Positions 12,411 to 21,282 of a stretch of DNA of 64,000 nt are shown here, one piece after another (within the stretch, counting starts at the first letter, position 1; each line of letters starts with the position of its first letter). The DNA is from Amycolatopsis rifamycinica (GTDB lineage Bacteria; Actinomycetota; Actinomycetes; Mycobacteriales; Pseudonocardiaceae), in the NCBI RefSeq assembly GCF_000695625.1, contig NZ_JMQI01000014.1:62001-126000 (forward strand). The letters run 5' to 3'. A program made the position numbers and the translations under genes. The notes beneath the pieces are model-generated. The model was not told the DNA's origin and did no database searches. It was given only the letters and a program-made list of their open reading frames with translations.

Positions 12411-12830
12411 ATGACGCAGGACGTCTTCTCTGTCGAACAGGTCGCCGCGAAGCTCGGGCTGCACGTCCGGACGGTCCGGAACTACGTGCGGGACGGGCGG
12501 TTGAAGGCGGTCCGGATCGGCAAGCAGTACCGGATCGCGGCCGAGGATCTCGCGGCCTTCACCGGGCTGCCGGTGGCCGAGCGGGCTCCGGCGGCGGAGC
12601 TTTCGGGGGTCGTCGAGATCGACGGCGTCGACCGGGCGGCGGCCGACCGGATCGCCACCATGGTCGTGGCCTCGGTGAACGGGTCCCGCGACGGCGGCGA
12701 GCGGCCGCTGCGCGTCGAAACGATTTACGACGGGGAGCGGTCCACGATGAAGATCATCGTGCTCGGCGACCTGGCCGCGGCGGCCGACCTGCTGCGCTGG
12801 ATCGCCTCGATCACGGAAAACCTGACGTGA
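12411..12830 (+). CDS. Excisionase/MerR-like helix-turn-helix protein
   Basis: A 139-residue protein. Residues about 5-50 are an excisionase-type winged HTH (FSVEQVAAKLGLHVRTVRNY...GRLKAVRIGKQYRIAAEDL). The rest (about 65-139) is an alpha/beta domain of unknown role with GDLAAAADLLRW near the end. Such two-part proteins are chromosomal regulators rather than true phage excisionases. ATG at 12411 follows GGGAGGG. Its stop overlaps the GTG of the next gene by 4 nt, so it is translationally coupled to the alpha/beta hydrolase. A nested palindrome just upstream suggests autoregulation. Confidence 0.85.
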   Translation: MTQDVFSVEQVAAKLGLHVRTVRNYVRDGRLKAVRIGKQYRIAAEDLAAFTGLPVAERAPAAELSGVVEIDGVDRAAADRIATMVVASVNGSRDGGERPLRVETIYDGERSTMKIIVLGDLAAAADLLRWIASITENLT

Positions 12831-13681
12831 CCGCGATCTATCGCTCGGCGGCCGGGGCGGCCGCGGTCCGCGAACGCTACGACACGCTGCTGGACCACTG
12901 GCCGGTGCCGGCCGAGCGATGCTCGTTGACCACCCGGCTGGGTGACACGTTCGCTGTGGTGTCCGGCCCGGCGGACGCGCCGCCGGTCATCGCGCTGCAG
13001 GGGTCCGGCGGCACCGCGGCGCACTGGCTGCCGGACATCCCGACGCTGGCCGGGTGCCTGCGGGTGCACGCGGTCGACGCGCCCGGCGAGCCGGGCCGGA
13101 CGGTCGAGGCGAGGCCTCCCTTGGCGGCTTACGCCGAGTGGCTCGACGACGTCCTCGACGAGTTCGGCCTGCCGCGAGCGGCTTTCCTCGGCACCTCACT
13201 GGGCGGCTGGTGGACGCTGGACTACGCGCTCCGCCGGCCCGAGCGGGTCACCGCGCTGGCGGTGATCAACCCGGCCGGGATCGGCAGGCGCCGGATCGCG
13301 CCGATCGTGAAGTTCGCCGGGTACCGCCTCTTCGGCGCTTGGGGACGGCGCCGCTCCCTGGCGATGGTTGCCCGGGGTGCGCACGGGCCGGTGGACGCGG
13401 CGCGTCGTGCGGTCGGCGAGTTCGCTCTTTTGACGTTCGAGCACTTCAGGCCCCGGGTGGAGCCGATCCCGGTGTTCCCGGTGGCGCGCCTGGGCGAGCT
13501 GGCGATGCCGGTGCAGGCGCACTTCGGAGCCCGAGACGTCCTCCTCGACCAGCGTGACGCGGCGGCGAAGCTGCGCGCGGCGCTGCCGGGGGCCGACGTT
13601 CGCCTGGCCGAGGACGCTGGGCACTTCCTGCCCGGGTGGGTCGGAGCCGCGGCGGACTTCCTGGCCGGGGCACGGTCGTGA
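12827..13681 (+). CDS. Alpha/beta hydrolase
   Basis: A 284-residue alpha/beta hydrolase fold enzyme. The oxyanion region is IALQGSGGTAAHW (about 45), the nucleophile elbow GTSLGG gives Ser at about 125, the acid is probably Asp in GARDVLL (about 240) and the His is in EDAGHFLPG (about 265). The substrate is not predictable; relatives act on esters, peptides or C-C bonds. The GTG start overlaps the stop of the HTH gene (GTGA), so the two are expressed together and the HTH protein probably sets its level. Confidence 0.9.
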   Translation: MTAIYRSAAGAAAVRERYDTLLDHWPVPAERCSLTTRLGDTFAVVSGPADAPPVIALQGSGGTAAHWLPDIPTLAGCLRVHAVDAPGEPGRTVEARPPLAAYAEWLDDVLDEFGLPRAAFLGTSLGGWWTLDYALRRPERVTALAVINPAGIGRRRIAPIVKFAGYRLFGAWGRRRSLAMVARGAHGPVDAARRAVGEFALLTFEHFRPRVEPIPVFPVARLGELAMPVQAHFGARDVLLDQRDAAAKLRAALPGADVRLAEDAGHFLPGWVGAAADFLAGARS

Positions 13682-13696
13682 TGGGGTGGGGCCGTG

Positions 13697-14008
13697 GCAT
13701 GGCGGGGTGGGGCGAGTCCGCCGGAGGCGCCGAGCTCTGCTGGCGTGACTTCACGCGGTTGGGTCCGGGCGGATCGGCAGCTGCGGTCGGTCAGCGCTGT
13801 GCATGGCGGGGTGGTGCGAGCCCGCCGGAGGGCCGAGTCCTGTCGGCGTGACTTCACCCGGTTGGGTCCGGGCGGATCGGCAGCCGCGGTCGATCAGCGC
13901 CGGGGCATCGCGGGATGGCCCCACCCGCCGAAGGCACCGAACCCGACCCCCGGCTGGCCCCACTCCGCTGCGCCGGGCAGCGCAACTCCGCGTGACTCGG
14001 CAACCCCC
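13697..14008. repeat. 104-bp intergenic tandem repeat, three units
   Basis: This covers most of the 352-bp gap before the secreted protein gene. Unit 1 (13697-13800) and unit 2 (13801-13904) both start GCATGGCGGGGTGG and share CGTGACTTCAC and GGTTGGGTCCGGGCGGATCG. A third unit begins at 13905 (GCATCGCGGGATGG) and quickly diverges. The period of 104 is not a multiple of three, so this is not a coding repeat. No gene is visible in the gap. Confidence 0.8.
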
Positions 14009-14033
14009 GCCCCGCCCAAGGCGTCAGGTGATC

Positions 14034-15131
14034 ATGAGAACTCCCCGGCGCTGTGCGCTGCTGGTGTCCGTCATCGCCCTCCTGACCGGCTTCGCCTCGC
14101 CCGCGACCGCGGCGCCCGTGGTCCCGCCGGGGTTCCAGCCCGCCTCGACGAGCTGGACCGGCCCGGACACCGGCTACGTCCTCGGGTACTCGCCGTGCGG
14201 AACAACCTGGTGCCCGGCGCTGCTGGGCACCGGCGACGCCGGGCGGCACTGGCGGCGGCTGGGTGCGCCGCCGATGCCGCTGCCGGACAACCACAACCAC
14301 GTCGCCTTGCGGGCCTTCGGCGACCGTGTCGCCTACGTCAGCGACGGCGTCCACGTGCGCACGACCCGCGATGGCGGCCAGACCTGGCAGCCGGTCGCGC
14401 TGGCCGGGGCGCGAGAGCCGTACTACCTGTCGGAGATCGCCGAGACCGGTGGGCGCGTCTTCGCCCTGCTGACCACCTACGGCGAGGGCCGCGGCTCGAC
14501 CCGGTTGTACTCGGCGGCCGCCGGGGCGCCGGTGCTGGCTCCGGTGCCCGGGTTCGGCGTCACCGGGGGGCTCACCTACGGCGATCTGGCCGTCGGCGGG
14601 GGCCTGCAGGTCGCGCTCGGCGCCGACTACGGCGTCGAGCGGTACTGGACCTCGCTCGACGGTGCCCGGTTCGCGCCGGCGGAGGCGCCTTGCGCGGAGG
14701 GGACCGTCGCCTCGCTCGCCGGGGTTCGTGACCGGCAGGTCGTGGCCTTGTGCAGCAGCAGTCCCGGCTCGCCGCAGCCGGGCTCGACCGAGCGGCAGCT
14801 GCGGCACGCGCCGCGGCTCGGGGCGCCGTTCAGCGCGGACGGTGCGGCGCCGTTCGCCGGGATCAACCAGGGCTTCGCCGCCTCCTCGCCGACGTCCGCG
14901 ACGATCGCGGCCATCGGTGGCGGGGTCGGGTTCCTGCACAGCACGGCCGACGGTGGCCGCACCTGGACGACGCTCGAGCTGCCCGATCGCGGCTTCGCGC
15001 TGACCGATCTCGACTTCGCCGGCCGCGGCACCGGGTTCGTCGTGGACGGCCAGCCGGACGCCGACGGCGGCTCCGCCGTGTACCGGACCACGGATGGGGG
15101 AAAGACGTGGCGCGAGGTGCGTTTCGGGTAG
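14034..15131 (+). CDS. Secreted BNR/sortilin-like beta-propeller protein
   Basis: A 365-residue exported protein. Residues 1-27 are a Sec signal peptide (basic MRTPRRC, hydrophobic core, SPATAAP cleavage site). The mature part contains several Asp-box/BNR-type motifs: GDAGRHWRRL, TRDGGQTWQPV, STADGGRTWTTL and TTDGGKTWREV, typical of a WD40/YVTN/BNR-like propeller. Such domains bind ligands or form part of glycosidases and lectins; no catalytic residues can be assigned. ATG 14034 lies just after the 104-bp repeat region and no clear neighbour partner exists. Confidence 0.85.
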   Translation: MRTPRRCALLVSVIALLTGFASPATAAPVVPPGFQPASTSWTGPDTGYVLGYSPCGTTWCPALLGTGDAGRHWRRLGAPPMPLPDNHNHVALRAFGDRVAYVSDGVHVRTTRDGGQTWQPVALAGAREPYYLSEIAETGGRVFALLTTYGEGRGSTRLYSAAAGAPVLAPVPGFGVTGGLTYGDLAVGGGLQVALGADYGVERYWTSLDGARFAPAEAPCAEGTVASLAGVRDRQVVALCSSSPGSPQPGSTERQLRHAPRLGAPFSADGAAPFAGINQGFAASSPTSATIAAIGGGVGFLHSTADGGRTWTTLELPDRGFALTDLDFAGRGTGFVVDGQPDADGGSAVYRTTDGGKTWREVRFG

Positions 15132-15271
15132 TTGTGCCTGGCAGGCAAGGCCCTTGTGCCCGGTTCACTTGGTGCACCCCATGTCGTAATCTGAGCACTG
15201 TCCGTTGCCGGACAGGGTGAGCGAACCCGGGCAGGGGTGTCGTCACCACGCGCAGAGTGGGAGAGCAGCCG

Positions 15272-16111
15272 ATGACGCCTGGCGACCTGCGGTCCGGGAC
15301 CGAGGGCGGTGCGGCCGCCCTCGATTTCAGCAAGGCGAGCCTGGCCCGGTTGTCCGACGCGCTGCTCGGCGGGCACGACCACTACGAAGTGGACCGCGAA
15401 GCGATGCGGCGGCTGCTGGCCATCGCGCCCGGCGCCCGGGAGATGGCCAAGGAGCACCGCGACTGGCTGGTGCGCGCGGTGCGGTTCCTGGCCGGCAAAC
15501 GCGGCATCGACCAGTTCCTCGACCTGGGTTCCGGCATGCCGACCGCGGAGAACACGCACGAGGTGGCGCAGCGGTACAACCCGGACGCGCAGGTGGTGTA
15601 CGTCGACAACGACCCGGTCGTGCAGGTGCACGGCCGGGCGCTGCTCGAAGAGAACTACCTGACCCACGTGACCGGCGCCGACCTGACGCGGCCTGCCGAA
15701 ACCCTCGCCGACGACGTCGTCAAGGAGTACCTCGACTTCACGCGGCCGGTGGCGCTGATCCTCACTTCCATCGTGCACCACATCGACGACTACGACCGCG
15801 CGAAGGCGATCGTCGCCGAGTACGTCGACGCGCTCGCGCCCGGCTCGTTCCTCCTGCTCACGCACCACTTCGATCCGGAAGAGGACTCCCCGCGCCAGGA
15901 GCTGGCGCGGCTGCTGGAGACCAGCTTCCAGGGCACCGGCCTGGGCAGCGTGCACCGCACGCGCGAACAGATCGCGGGGTTCTTCGAAGGCACCGAGCTG
16001 CTCCGGCCGGGGCTGGTCTACCTGCACGAATGGTGGCCGGACGGCCCGCGCCTGCACCCGCTGGGCGAGCTGAACTTCCTGACCCTCGGCGGAGTCGCCC
16101 GCAAGCCGTGA
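15272..16111 (+). CDS. SAM-dependent methyltransferase (DUF574 type)
   Basis: A 279-residue protein of the actinobacterial S-adenosyl methyltransferase family (DUF574/Methyltransf_19). Seen are the N-terminal ASLARLSDALLGGHDHYEVD signature at about 20-40, the SAM motif FLDLGSGMPT at about 83, VVYVDNDPVV at about 107 and SIVHHIDD at about 165. Members are abundant in streptomycetes and relatives; their substrates are unknown. ATG 15272 has GGGAGAG 6 nt upstream; the GTG at 15257 is an alternative. It appears to be a single-gene unit. Confidence 0.9.
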   Translation: MTPGDLRSGTEGGAAALDFSKASLARLSDALLGGHDHYEVDREAMRRLLAIAPGAREMAKEHRDWLVRAVRFLAGKRGIDQFLDLGSGMPTAENTHEVAQRYNPDAQVVYVDNDPVVQVHGRALLEENYLTHVTGADLTRPAETLADDVVKEYLDFTRPVALILTSIVHHIDDYDRAKAIVAEYVDALAPGSFLLLTHHFDPEEDSPRQELARLLETSFQGTGLGSVHRTREQIAGFFEGTELLRPGLVYLHEWWPDGPRLHPLGELNFLTLGGVARKP

Positions 16112-16170
16112 GAGAGAAAACCCGGTGAATTGACCCGTTCGGCGGACAAGCGTGCCCGTTTCATGATTGT

Positions 16171-16184
16171 TTGTGCGCGCACAA
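16171..16184. promoter_or_regulatory. 14-bp perfect palindrome upstream of small secreted protein
   Basis: TTGTGCGCGCACAA is a perfect palindrome 28 nt before the ATG at 16213. It may be an operator; the binding protein is unknown. Confidence 0.35.
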
Positions 16185-16212
16185 GTTCCACCACACAACG
16201 GGGGTCAGACAG

Positions 16213-16452
16213 ATGAAGAAGAAGATCGCGGCAGCCGCCGCCGTCATGGGCGCGCTCGTGTCAACGGTCGTGTTCGCGCCGCCGGCCAGCGCGGGGGACA
16301 GCCAGCTGTACAAGTACCAGTGGAGCTACCCGGCGGCGTACGAATACGACTGCTATTCGGACGGCCAGTGGTACGTGCAGACCGGCGGGTTCGTCCGGTT
16401 CGAGTGCCGGCCCACGACCTGGACGTGGGAGCTCTGGGCCGTCACGCGGTAG
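16213..16452 (+). CDS. Small secreted protein
   Basis: A 79-residue precursor with a classical Sec signal peptide (MKKKIAAAAA..., cleavage after PPASAG, about residue 28). The mature ~51-residue peptide is rich in Tyr and Trp (YKYQWSYPAAYEYDCY, TTWTWELW) and has two cysteines that could form one disulfide. I do not recognise the family; similar small aromatic-rich exported peptides occur across Actinobacteria. A perfect palindrome upstream and a strong hairpin downstream frame it as an independent unit. Confidence 0.75.
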   Translation: MKKKIAAAAAVMGALVSTVVFAPPASAGDSQLYKYQWSYPAAYEYDCYSDGQWYVQTGGFVRFECRPTTWTWELWAVTR

Positions 16453-16462
16453 CTCGGCGCCT

Positions 16463-16505
16463 GCGGGCCACCTCGGGGGACTCCACGTCCCCCGAGGTGG
16501 CCCGC
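16463..16505. terminator. Bidirectional hairpin terminator
   Basis: An 18-bp perfect stem (16463-16480 with 16488-16505, arms beginning GCGGGCCACC) and a 7-nt loop separate the convergent ends of the small secreted protein and the aldo/keto reductase. Confidence 0.8.
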
Positions 16506-16512
16506 ACGACGG

Positions 16513-17346
16513 TCATGCGGCGTTGAAGGAATCCGGGTCCGGGCCGGTGCGCTCGCCGCGGTCCAGCGGGGTCAGCGACTCCATCTCCTCCTCCGTGAGG
16601 GTGAACCCGAACAGGTCGAAGTTCTCCTCGATCCGGGACGGCGTGACCGACTTCGGGATCACGACGTTGCCCAGCTGCAGGTGCCAGCGCAGGACGATCT
16701 GCGCGGGCGTGCGGCTGTGCTTCACGGCCAGTTCGGCGACCACCGGGTCGCCGAGCAGGCTGCCGCCCTTGGCGAGCGGGCTCCACGCCTCGGTCGCGAT
16801 GCCCTGCTTGGCGTCGAACTCGCGCAGCTCGCGCTGCTGCAGGTACGGGTGCAGCTCGACCTGGTTGACCGCGGGGGCGATCTCGGCGTTGTCGAGCAGG
16901 CGCTCGAGGTGCGCGGGCTGGAAGTTCGAGACGCCGATCGCGCGGACCCGGCCGTCGGTGTAGAGCTTCTCGAACGCCTTCCAGGTGTCGAGGTACTTGT
17001 CCCGCGCCGGGGTCGGCCAGTGGATCAGGTAGAGGTCGAGCTGCTCCAGGCCGAGCTTGGCCATGCTCGCGTCGAACGCCTTGAGCGTCGAGTCGTAGCC
17101 CTGGGCCGAGTTCCACAGCTTGGTGGTGACGAACAGTTCGTCGCGGGCGATGCCGGACTCGGCGATCGCCTGGCCGACACCCTTTTCGTTGCCGTAGACG
17201 GCGGCGGTGTCGATGCTGCGGTAGCCCGCTTCGAGGGCGGCCTTCACGGCGGTGGCGGTCTCGTCGTCCGGGACCTGGAACACGCCGTAGCCGAGCTGCG
17301 GCATCCGCACGCCGTTGTTGAGTTCGATGTCGGGCACGCTGGTCAC
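16513..17346 (-). CDS. Aldo/keto reductase (AKR5-like)
   Basis: A 277-residue NADPH-dependent reductase with the AKR barrel. The tetrad is visible: Asp and Tyr in SIDTAAVYGNE, Lys in VTTKLWN and His in YLIHWP; the cofactor loop IPKSVTPSRIEENF is near residue 230. It resembles 2,5-diketo-gluconate reductase relatives and probably reduces small carbonyls. The GTG at 17346 is preferred because GAAAGGA lies 7 nt before it and the product starts like its family (MTSVPDIELNNG); an ATG at 17373 overlaps the upstream transporter stop (ATGA) and would add nine residues. It is co-transcribed with the MFS transporter. Confidence 0.93.
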   Translation of the reverse strand: MTSVPDIELNNGVRMPQLGYGVFQVPDDETATAVKAALEAGYRSIDTAAVYGNEKGVGQAIAESGIARDELFVTTKLWNSAQGYDSTLKAFDASMAKLGLEQLDLYLIHWPTPARDKYLDTWKAFEKLYTDGRVRAIGVSNFQPAHLERLLDNAEIAPAVNQVELHPYLQQRELREFDAKQGIATEAWSPLAKGGSLLGDPVVAELAVKHSRTPAQIVLRWHLQLGNVVIPKSVTPSRIEENFDLFGFTLTEEEMESLTPLDRGERTGPDPDSFNAA

Positions 17347-17369
17347 GAGGGGTCCTTTCGGTGGGTGGT

Positions 17370-18551
17370 TCATCGGGCGAGTACCCGTTCCCCGGCCGAG
17401 AAACTAGCCGGGGTGCGGCGGTCCAGCAGGCCGGAGACGAGCGCCACGGCGAGGCCCGCCGCGGCGAGCGCGGCGCCGATCCAGCTGGGGGCGGTGTAGC
17501 CGAGACCGGCTTCGATGGCCTGGCCGCCGAGCCGCGCGCCGCCGGCGTTGCCGAGGTTGAACGCGGCGATGTTCGCCGCCGACGCCAGGGCCGGGGCGCC
17601 CTCGGCCTTGGCCATCACGCGGGCCTGCAAGGGCGGCACGGTGGCGAAGCCGGCCGCGCCGAACAGCGCGATCGTGATCGCCGCGGGCACCTTCGCGTGC
17701 GCGGTGAACACGAACGCCACCAGCACGAACGCCAGTGCGGCGAGGATGACGTAGAGGCTGGGCATCAGCTTGCGGTCCGCCGCCTTGCCGCCGAGCAGGT
17801 TGCCGGCGAACAGGCCCGCGCCGAAGAGCACGAGCAGCCAGGTGACGGCGCCGCTGGAGAAGCCGGCCACCTCGGTCATCATCGGCGCGATGTAGGTGAA
17901 GGACGCGAACACCCCGGCGAAGCCGAGCGCGGTCATCGCCAGGGCGAGCCACACCTGCGGGCGGCGGAACACGGCGAGCTCACGGCGCAGGCCCGCGTCC
18001 GGGTCCGGTTCCTGGTGCGGCACGAGCGCGAGGATGCCGGCGGCGCCGGCCACGCCGAGCGCGCTGACCACCCAGAACGTCGAGCGCCAGCCGAAGGCCT
18101 GGCCGAGCGCGGTGCCGGCGGGCACGCCGAGCACGTTGGCCACGGTCAGCCCGGTGAACATCAGCGCGATCGCGCCGGCCTGCTTGGCCGGGGCGACCAG
18201 CGACGCGGCGACGACCGAGCCGACGCCGAAGAACGCGCCGTGGCTGAGCGCGGCGACGACGCGCCCGGTCAGCAGGCCGTAGCTCGGGGCGAGCGCCGAG
18301 AGCACGTTGCCCGCGATGAACAGGCCCATCAGGGAGACCAGCACGGTCTTGCGCGGCACCCGCGACGCCAGCGCGGTGAGCAGGGGAGCGCCGACGACGA
18401 CGCCGAGCGCGTAGCCGGAGATGAGCAGGCCTGCGGACGGGATCGAGACGCCGAAATCGGCCGCGACCTCGGGCAGCAGGCCCATGATCACGAACTCGGT
18501 GGTCCCGATCCCGAACGCGCTGATCGCCAGAGCGAGCAGAGCGGCGGGCAT
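17370..18551 (-). CDS. MFS transporter (DHA1, AraJ/drug efflux type)
   Basis: A 393-residue, 12-helix major facilitator. Typical features are the N-terminal ISAFGIGTTEFVIMGLLPEVAADFG (first helix), a cytoplasmic RVPRKTVL loop after helix 2, GRVVAALSHGAFFGVGS in helix 4 and GVPAGTALGQ (antiporter-like motif) in helix 5. DHA1 proteins of this type export arabinose-like sugars or drugs. ATG at 18551 follows a GGAAG site. It is divergent from the MarR gene at 18686, and the aldo/keto reductase follows it, suggesting a MarR-controlled efflux and detoxification operon. Confidence 0.92.
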   Translation of the reverse strand: MPAALLALAISAFGIGTTEFVIMGLLPEVAADFGVSIPSAGLLISGYALGVVVGAPLLTALASRVPRKTVLVSLMGLFIAGNVLSALAPSYGLLTGRVVAALSHGAFFGVGSVVAASLVAPAKQAGAIALMFTGLTVANVLGVPAGTALGQAFGWRSTFWVVSALGVAGAAGILALVPHQEPDPDAGLRRELAVFRRPQVWLALAMTALGFAGVFASFTYIAPMMTEVAGFSSGAVTWLLVLFGAGLFAGNLLGGKAADRKLMPSLYVILAALAFVLVAFVFTAHAKVPAAITIALFGAAGFATVPPLQARVMAKAEGAPALASAANIAAFNLGNAGGARLGGQAIEAGLGYTAPSWIGAALAAAGLAVALVSGLLDRRTPASFSAGERVLAR

Positions 18552-18591
18552 GGACTTCCTTCTTCCCGGAGTAGACTGGTAACTGTCGTTG

Positions 18592-18618
18592 GCAACTACA
18601 AGCGTCCGAGATAGTTGC
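18592..18618. promoter_or_regulatory. Inverted repeat, candidate MarR operator
   Basis: GCAACTA (18592-18598) and TAGTTGC (18612-18618) are perfect 7-bp inverted arms 13 nt apart in the divergent gap between the MFS gene and the MarR gene. Confidence 0.5.
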
Positions 18619-18685
18619 AGACGCCGTATATTGCACAAGCATGCGGCTTGGTGAGCTGCGCGCGCAAGCCGGGGAGTGGTGAACC

Positions 18686-19147
18686 GTGTCACTGGACGAC
18701 GACGCCGTCGAAGCGCGCGCGCAGGGCTGGCGGACGCTGGCCGCGCTCCACGCGCGGATCGAGGACAGGCTGCAGCGGGCGCTCGAGCGCGACCACGAGC
18801 TGTCGGTGAGCGAGTACACGGTCCTGGACGTGCTGGCCCGCCAGGACGGCTTCCACTTGCGGATGAACCAGCTCGCGAACGCGGTGGTGCTGAGCCAGTC
18901 GGCGACGACGCGGCTGGTGGCGCGGCTGGAGGGCCGCGGGCTGCTGGCCCGCTACCTGTGCGAGGACGACCGCCGCGGGATCTACACGGAGGTGACGCCG
19001 GCGGGCCAGGCGCTGTTGACGGCGGCCCGTCCGACGCACGACACGGCCCTGGCGGAGGCGCTGGCGGAGGCGGAGACGCTGCCGGAGCTGGCTCCGCTCG
19101 TCGGGGCGCTCGGCGCGCTGAGCTTTCGCGGGGCCGCCTCGGCCTGA
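18686..19147 (+). CDS. MarR family transcriptional regulator
   Basis: A 153-residue winged-helix protein. The DNA-binding part runs LSVSEYTVLDVLARQDG, LRMNQLANAVVLSQSATTRLVARLEGRGLLAR and the wing DDRRGIYTEVTPAG (about residues 38-115). It is flanked by dimerisation helices. MarR proteins usually repress divergent efflux genes and release DNA on binding small phenolic ligands. The GTG at 18686 lies just after GGGGAG. Its divergent neighbour is the MFS transporter, with an inverted repeat in between, which fits autoregulated repression of that operon. Confidence 0.93.
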   Translation: MSLDDDAVEARAQGWRTLAALHARIEDRLQRALERDHELSVSEYTVLDVLARQDGFHLRMNQLANAVVLSQSATTRLVARLEGRGLLARYLCEDDRRGIYTEVTPAGQALLTAARPTHDTALAEALAEAETLPELAPLVGALGALSFRGAASA

Positions 19148-19375
19148 CCGGTTTCCGGCGATCCGCGGCGACGATTCCGCGGGAGGGCCCGGCTTTGTCC
19201 GCCACGCTGTCCGCACGGACGGCCCGGTGTGGGCGTTTCTGCCGGTATCGTGCCAAGAGGGGTGCCGACGACGTCGGCCACGAAGTTCTTACCAGGTAAC
19301 AGAACTAGTCCGCGTCGCCGAGGTCAAGGACCTCCTGCCGGCGGCCGCCGTTCCCACTGAACGAAAGAGGTTCCT

Positions 19376-20026
19376 GTGCGGGTGCTGGTGTTCTCCAAGA
19401 CGGCCGGGTACCGGCACGACTCGATCCCGGCCGGGATCCGGGCGATCCGGGAACTGGGTGCGGCGCACGGTTTCGCCGTCACGGCGACCGAGGACGCGTC
19501 GGTGCTCACCGGCTCCTTCGACGCGGTGGTGTTCCTGTCGACCAGCGGTGAGATCCTCGACGCCGCACAGCAGGCAGCCTTCGAGTCCTATGTAGAGGGT
19601 GGCGGCGGTTACGTCGGCGTCCACGCGGCAGCCGACACCGAGTACGACTGGCCGTGGTACGGGCAGCTGGTGGGAGCCCGGTTCGAGACCCACCCGGAGA
19701 TCCAGCAGGCCCGCTTCGTCACCGAAGACGGCGCCCACCCGGCGACCGCCCACCTGCCGCCGGTGTGGACCCGCACCGACGAGCTGTACGACTTCCGCAC
19801 CAACCCACGTGGTCGCGTGCGGGTGCTGCAGTCACTGGACGAGTCCAGCTACACCGGCGGCGGCATGGGCGCGGACCACCCCATCACGTGGTGTCACCCG
19901 CAGGGCCGCGGCCGGGCCTTCTACACCGGGCTCGGCCACACGAGCGAGTCGTACGACGATCCGGCGTTCCGCACGCTCCTGCTGGGCGCGATCCGCTACG
20001 CCGCGGGAAGCACTCCCGCGGCGTAG
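19376..20026 (+). CDS. ThuA-like domain protein
   Basis: A 216-residue protein of the ThuA (trehalose utilisation) fold, related to class I glutamine amidotransferases but without their nucleophilic cysteine. Typical motifs are VLVFSKTAGYRHDSI at the N-terminus, VVFLSTSGEIL at about 51, GGGGYVGVHAAADTEYDWPWYG at about 75-95 and HPITWCHPQGRGRAFYTGLGH at about 167-187. The product often participates in sugar metabolism (3-keto-disaccharide pathway). GTG at 19376 has AAAGAGG 5 nt upstream. It converges on the xylose isomerase gene 12 nt away. Confidence 0.9.
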   Translation: MRVLVFSKTAGYRHDSIPAGIRAIRELGAAHGFAVTATEDASVLTGSFDAVVFLSTSGEILDAAQQAAFESYVEGGGGYVGVHAAADTEYDWPWYGQLVGARFETHPEIQQARFVTEDGAHPATAHLPPVWTRTDELYDFRTNPRGRVRVLQSLDESSYTGGGMGADHPITWCHPQGRGRAFYTGLGHTSESYDDPAFRTLLLGAIRYAAGSTPAA

Positions 20027-20037
20027 CGGGCCGGCGG

Positions 20038-21186
20038 TCAGCGCACGCCGAGCAGGTGCTCCAGGGCGAGCTGGTTGAGCCGGGTGAAGTGGTAGCCGCG
20101 CGCGGCCGCCGCGTCGAGGTCGAACTCGTCGTTCAGGACGTCGTCGAAGCTCTCGCCCGGGGCCAGGGTCGGCGTCGAGAGGTCCGGGACCCGGGACGCG
20201 GCCAGCGCCTCGGCGACCTCCGGGTCGGCCCGGAACGCCGCCGACTTCTCCTTGAGGATCAGGTACGTCCGCATGTTCGCCGCCGCCGACACCCAGACGT
20301 CCGAGGCGTCCTCGGTGCGCAGCGGCTTGTAGTCGAAGTGGCGGGGGCCGTCGTAGCCGCCGTTCTCCAGCAGGTCGACCAGGAAGAACGCGCTCTTCAG
20401 GTCACCGTGTCCGAAGATCAGGTCCTGGTCGTACTTCGGGCCGTGCTGGCCGTTGAGGTCGATGTGGAACAGCTTGCCCTGCCACAGCGCCTGCGAAATG
20501 CCGTGCACGAAGTTCAGCCCGGCCATCTGCTCGTGCCCGACCTCGGGGTTGAGGCCGAACATCTCCGGCCGCGCGAGCTGCGAGATGAAGCCCAGCGCGT
20601 GCCCGATCGTCGGCAGCAGGATGTCGCCGCGCGGCTCGTTCGGCTTCGGCTCGAGCGCGAACCGCAGCGAGTAGCCCTTCTCGACGACGTAGTCGGCGAG
20701 CAGGTCGAGGCCCTCCTTGTAGCGGTCCAGCGCCGCGCGGACGTCCTTCGCCGCGTCGGACTCGGCGCCTTCGCGGCCGCCCCACACGACGTAGGTCTCC
20801 GCGCCCAGCTCGGCCGCCAGGTCGATGTTGCGGCGCACCTTCCGCAGCGCGTACCGCCGGACGTCGCGGTCGTTGCTGGTCAGGCCGCCGTCCTTGAACA
20901 CCGGGTGGGTGAACAGGTTCGTCGTCGCCATCGGCACCTTGAGGCCGGTCTCGGCGAGCGCCTTGCGGAACCGCTCGATCGCCTTGTCGCGGTCCGGCTC
21001 GGTGGCCAGGAGGTCGTCGTCGTGGAAGGTCACGCCGTAGGCGCCCAGCTCCGCGAGCCGGTGCACGCTCTCGACCGGGTCCAGCGCCGCCCGCGTCGCC
21101 ACCCCGAACGGGTCGTTCGCGGGCCAGCCCACGGTCCAGAGGCCGAAGGTGAACTTGTCGGCCGGCTGGGGAGCGTAGTCGCTCAT
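20038..21186 (-). CDS. xylA: Xylose isomerase
   Basis: A 382-residue protein of the actinobacterial class I xylose isomerase type, which converts D-xylose to D-xylulose (and glucose to fructose) in the cytoplasm. Catalytic and metal residues are recognisable: His and Asp in [10 protein letters not shown] (about 54-57), the Lys/Glu cluster [10 protein letters not shown] (about 180), NPEVGHEQM (about 215) and HIDLNGQ (about 243). Full length for the family. ATG at 21186 follows AGGGACAG. It is divergent from a ROK repressor and has an inverted-repeat operator in its promoter. No xylulokinase gene is next to it in this window. Confidence 0.97.
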   Translation of the reverse strand: MSDYAPQPADKFTFGLWTVGWPANDPFGVATRAALDPVESVHRLAELGAYGVTFHDDDLLATEPDRDKAIERFRKALAETGLKVPMATTNLFTHPVFKDGGLTSNDRDVRRYALRKVRRNIDLAAELGAETYVVWGGREGAESDAAKDVRAALDRYKEGLDLLADYVVEKGYSLRFALEPKPNEPRGDILLPTIGHALGFISQLARPEMFGLNPEVGHEQMAGLNFVHGISQALWQGKLFHIDLNGQHGPKYDQDLIFGHGDLKSAFFLVDLLENGGYDGPRHFDYKPLRTEDASDVWVSAAANMRTYLILKEKSAAFRADPEVAEALAASRVPDLSTPTLAPGESFDDVLNDEFDLDAAAARGYHFTRLNQLALEHLLGVR

Positions 21187-21198
21187 GACTGTCCCTTC

Positions 21199-21223
21199 AT
21201 TTAGTTCATGTTGTAGACTAAAT
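21199..21223. promoter_or_regulatory. Inverted repeat operator of xylA (ROK repressor site)
   Basis: ATTTAGT (21199-21205) and ACTAAAT (21217-21223) are perfect inverted arms with an 11-nt spacer, 13 nt upstream of the xylA start. Position and TTTAGT/ACTAAA composition match XylR-type ROK operators. Confidence 0.7.
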
Positions 21224-21282
21224 ATGCGCCGCCGGATCCCGGGCGTCAAGTGGCCGGGCTACAGTCTTCGCGGGAGGACACG

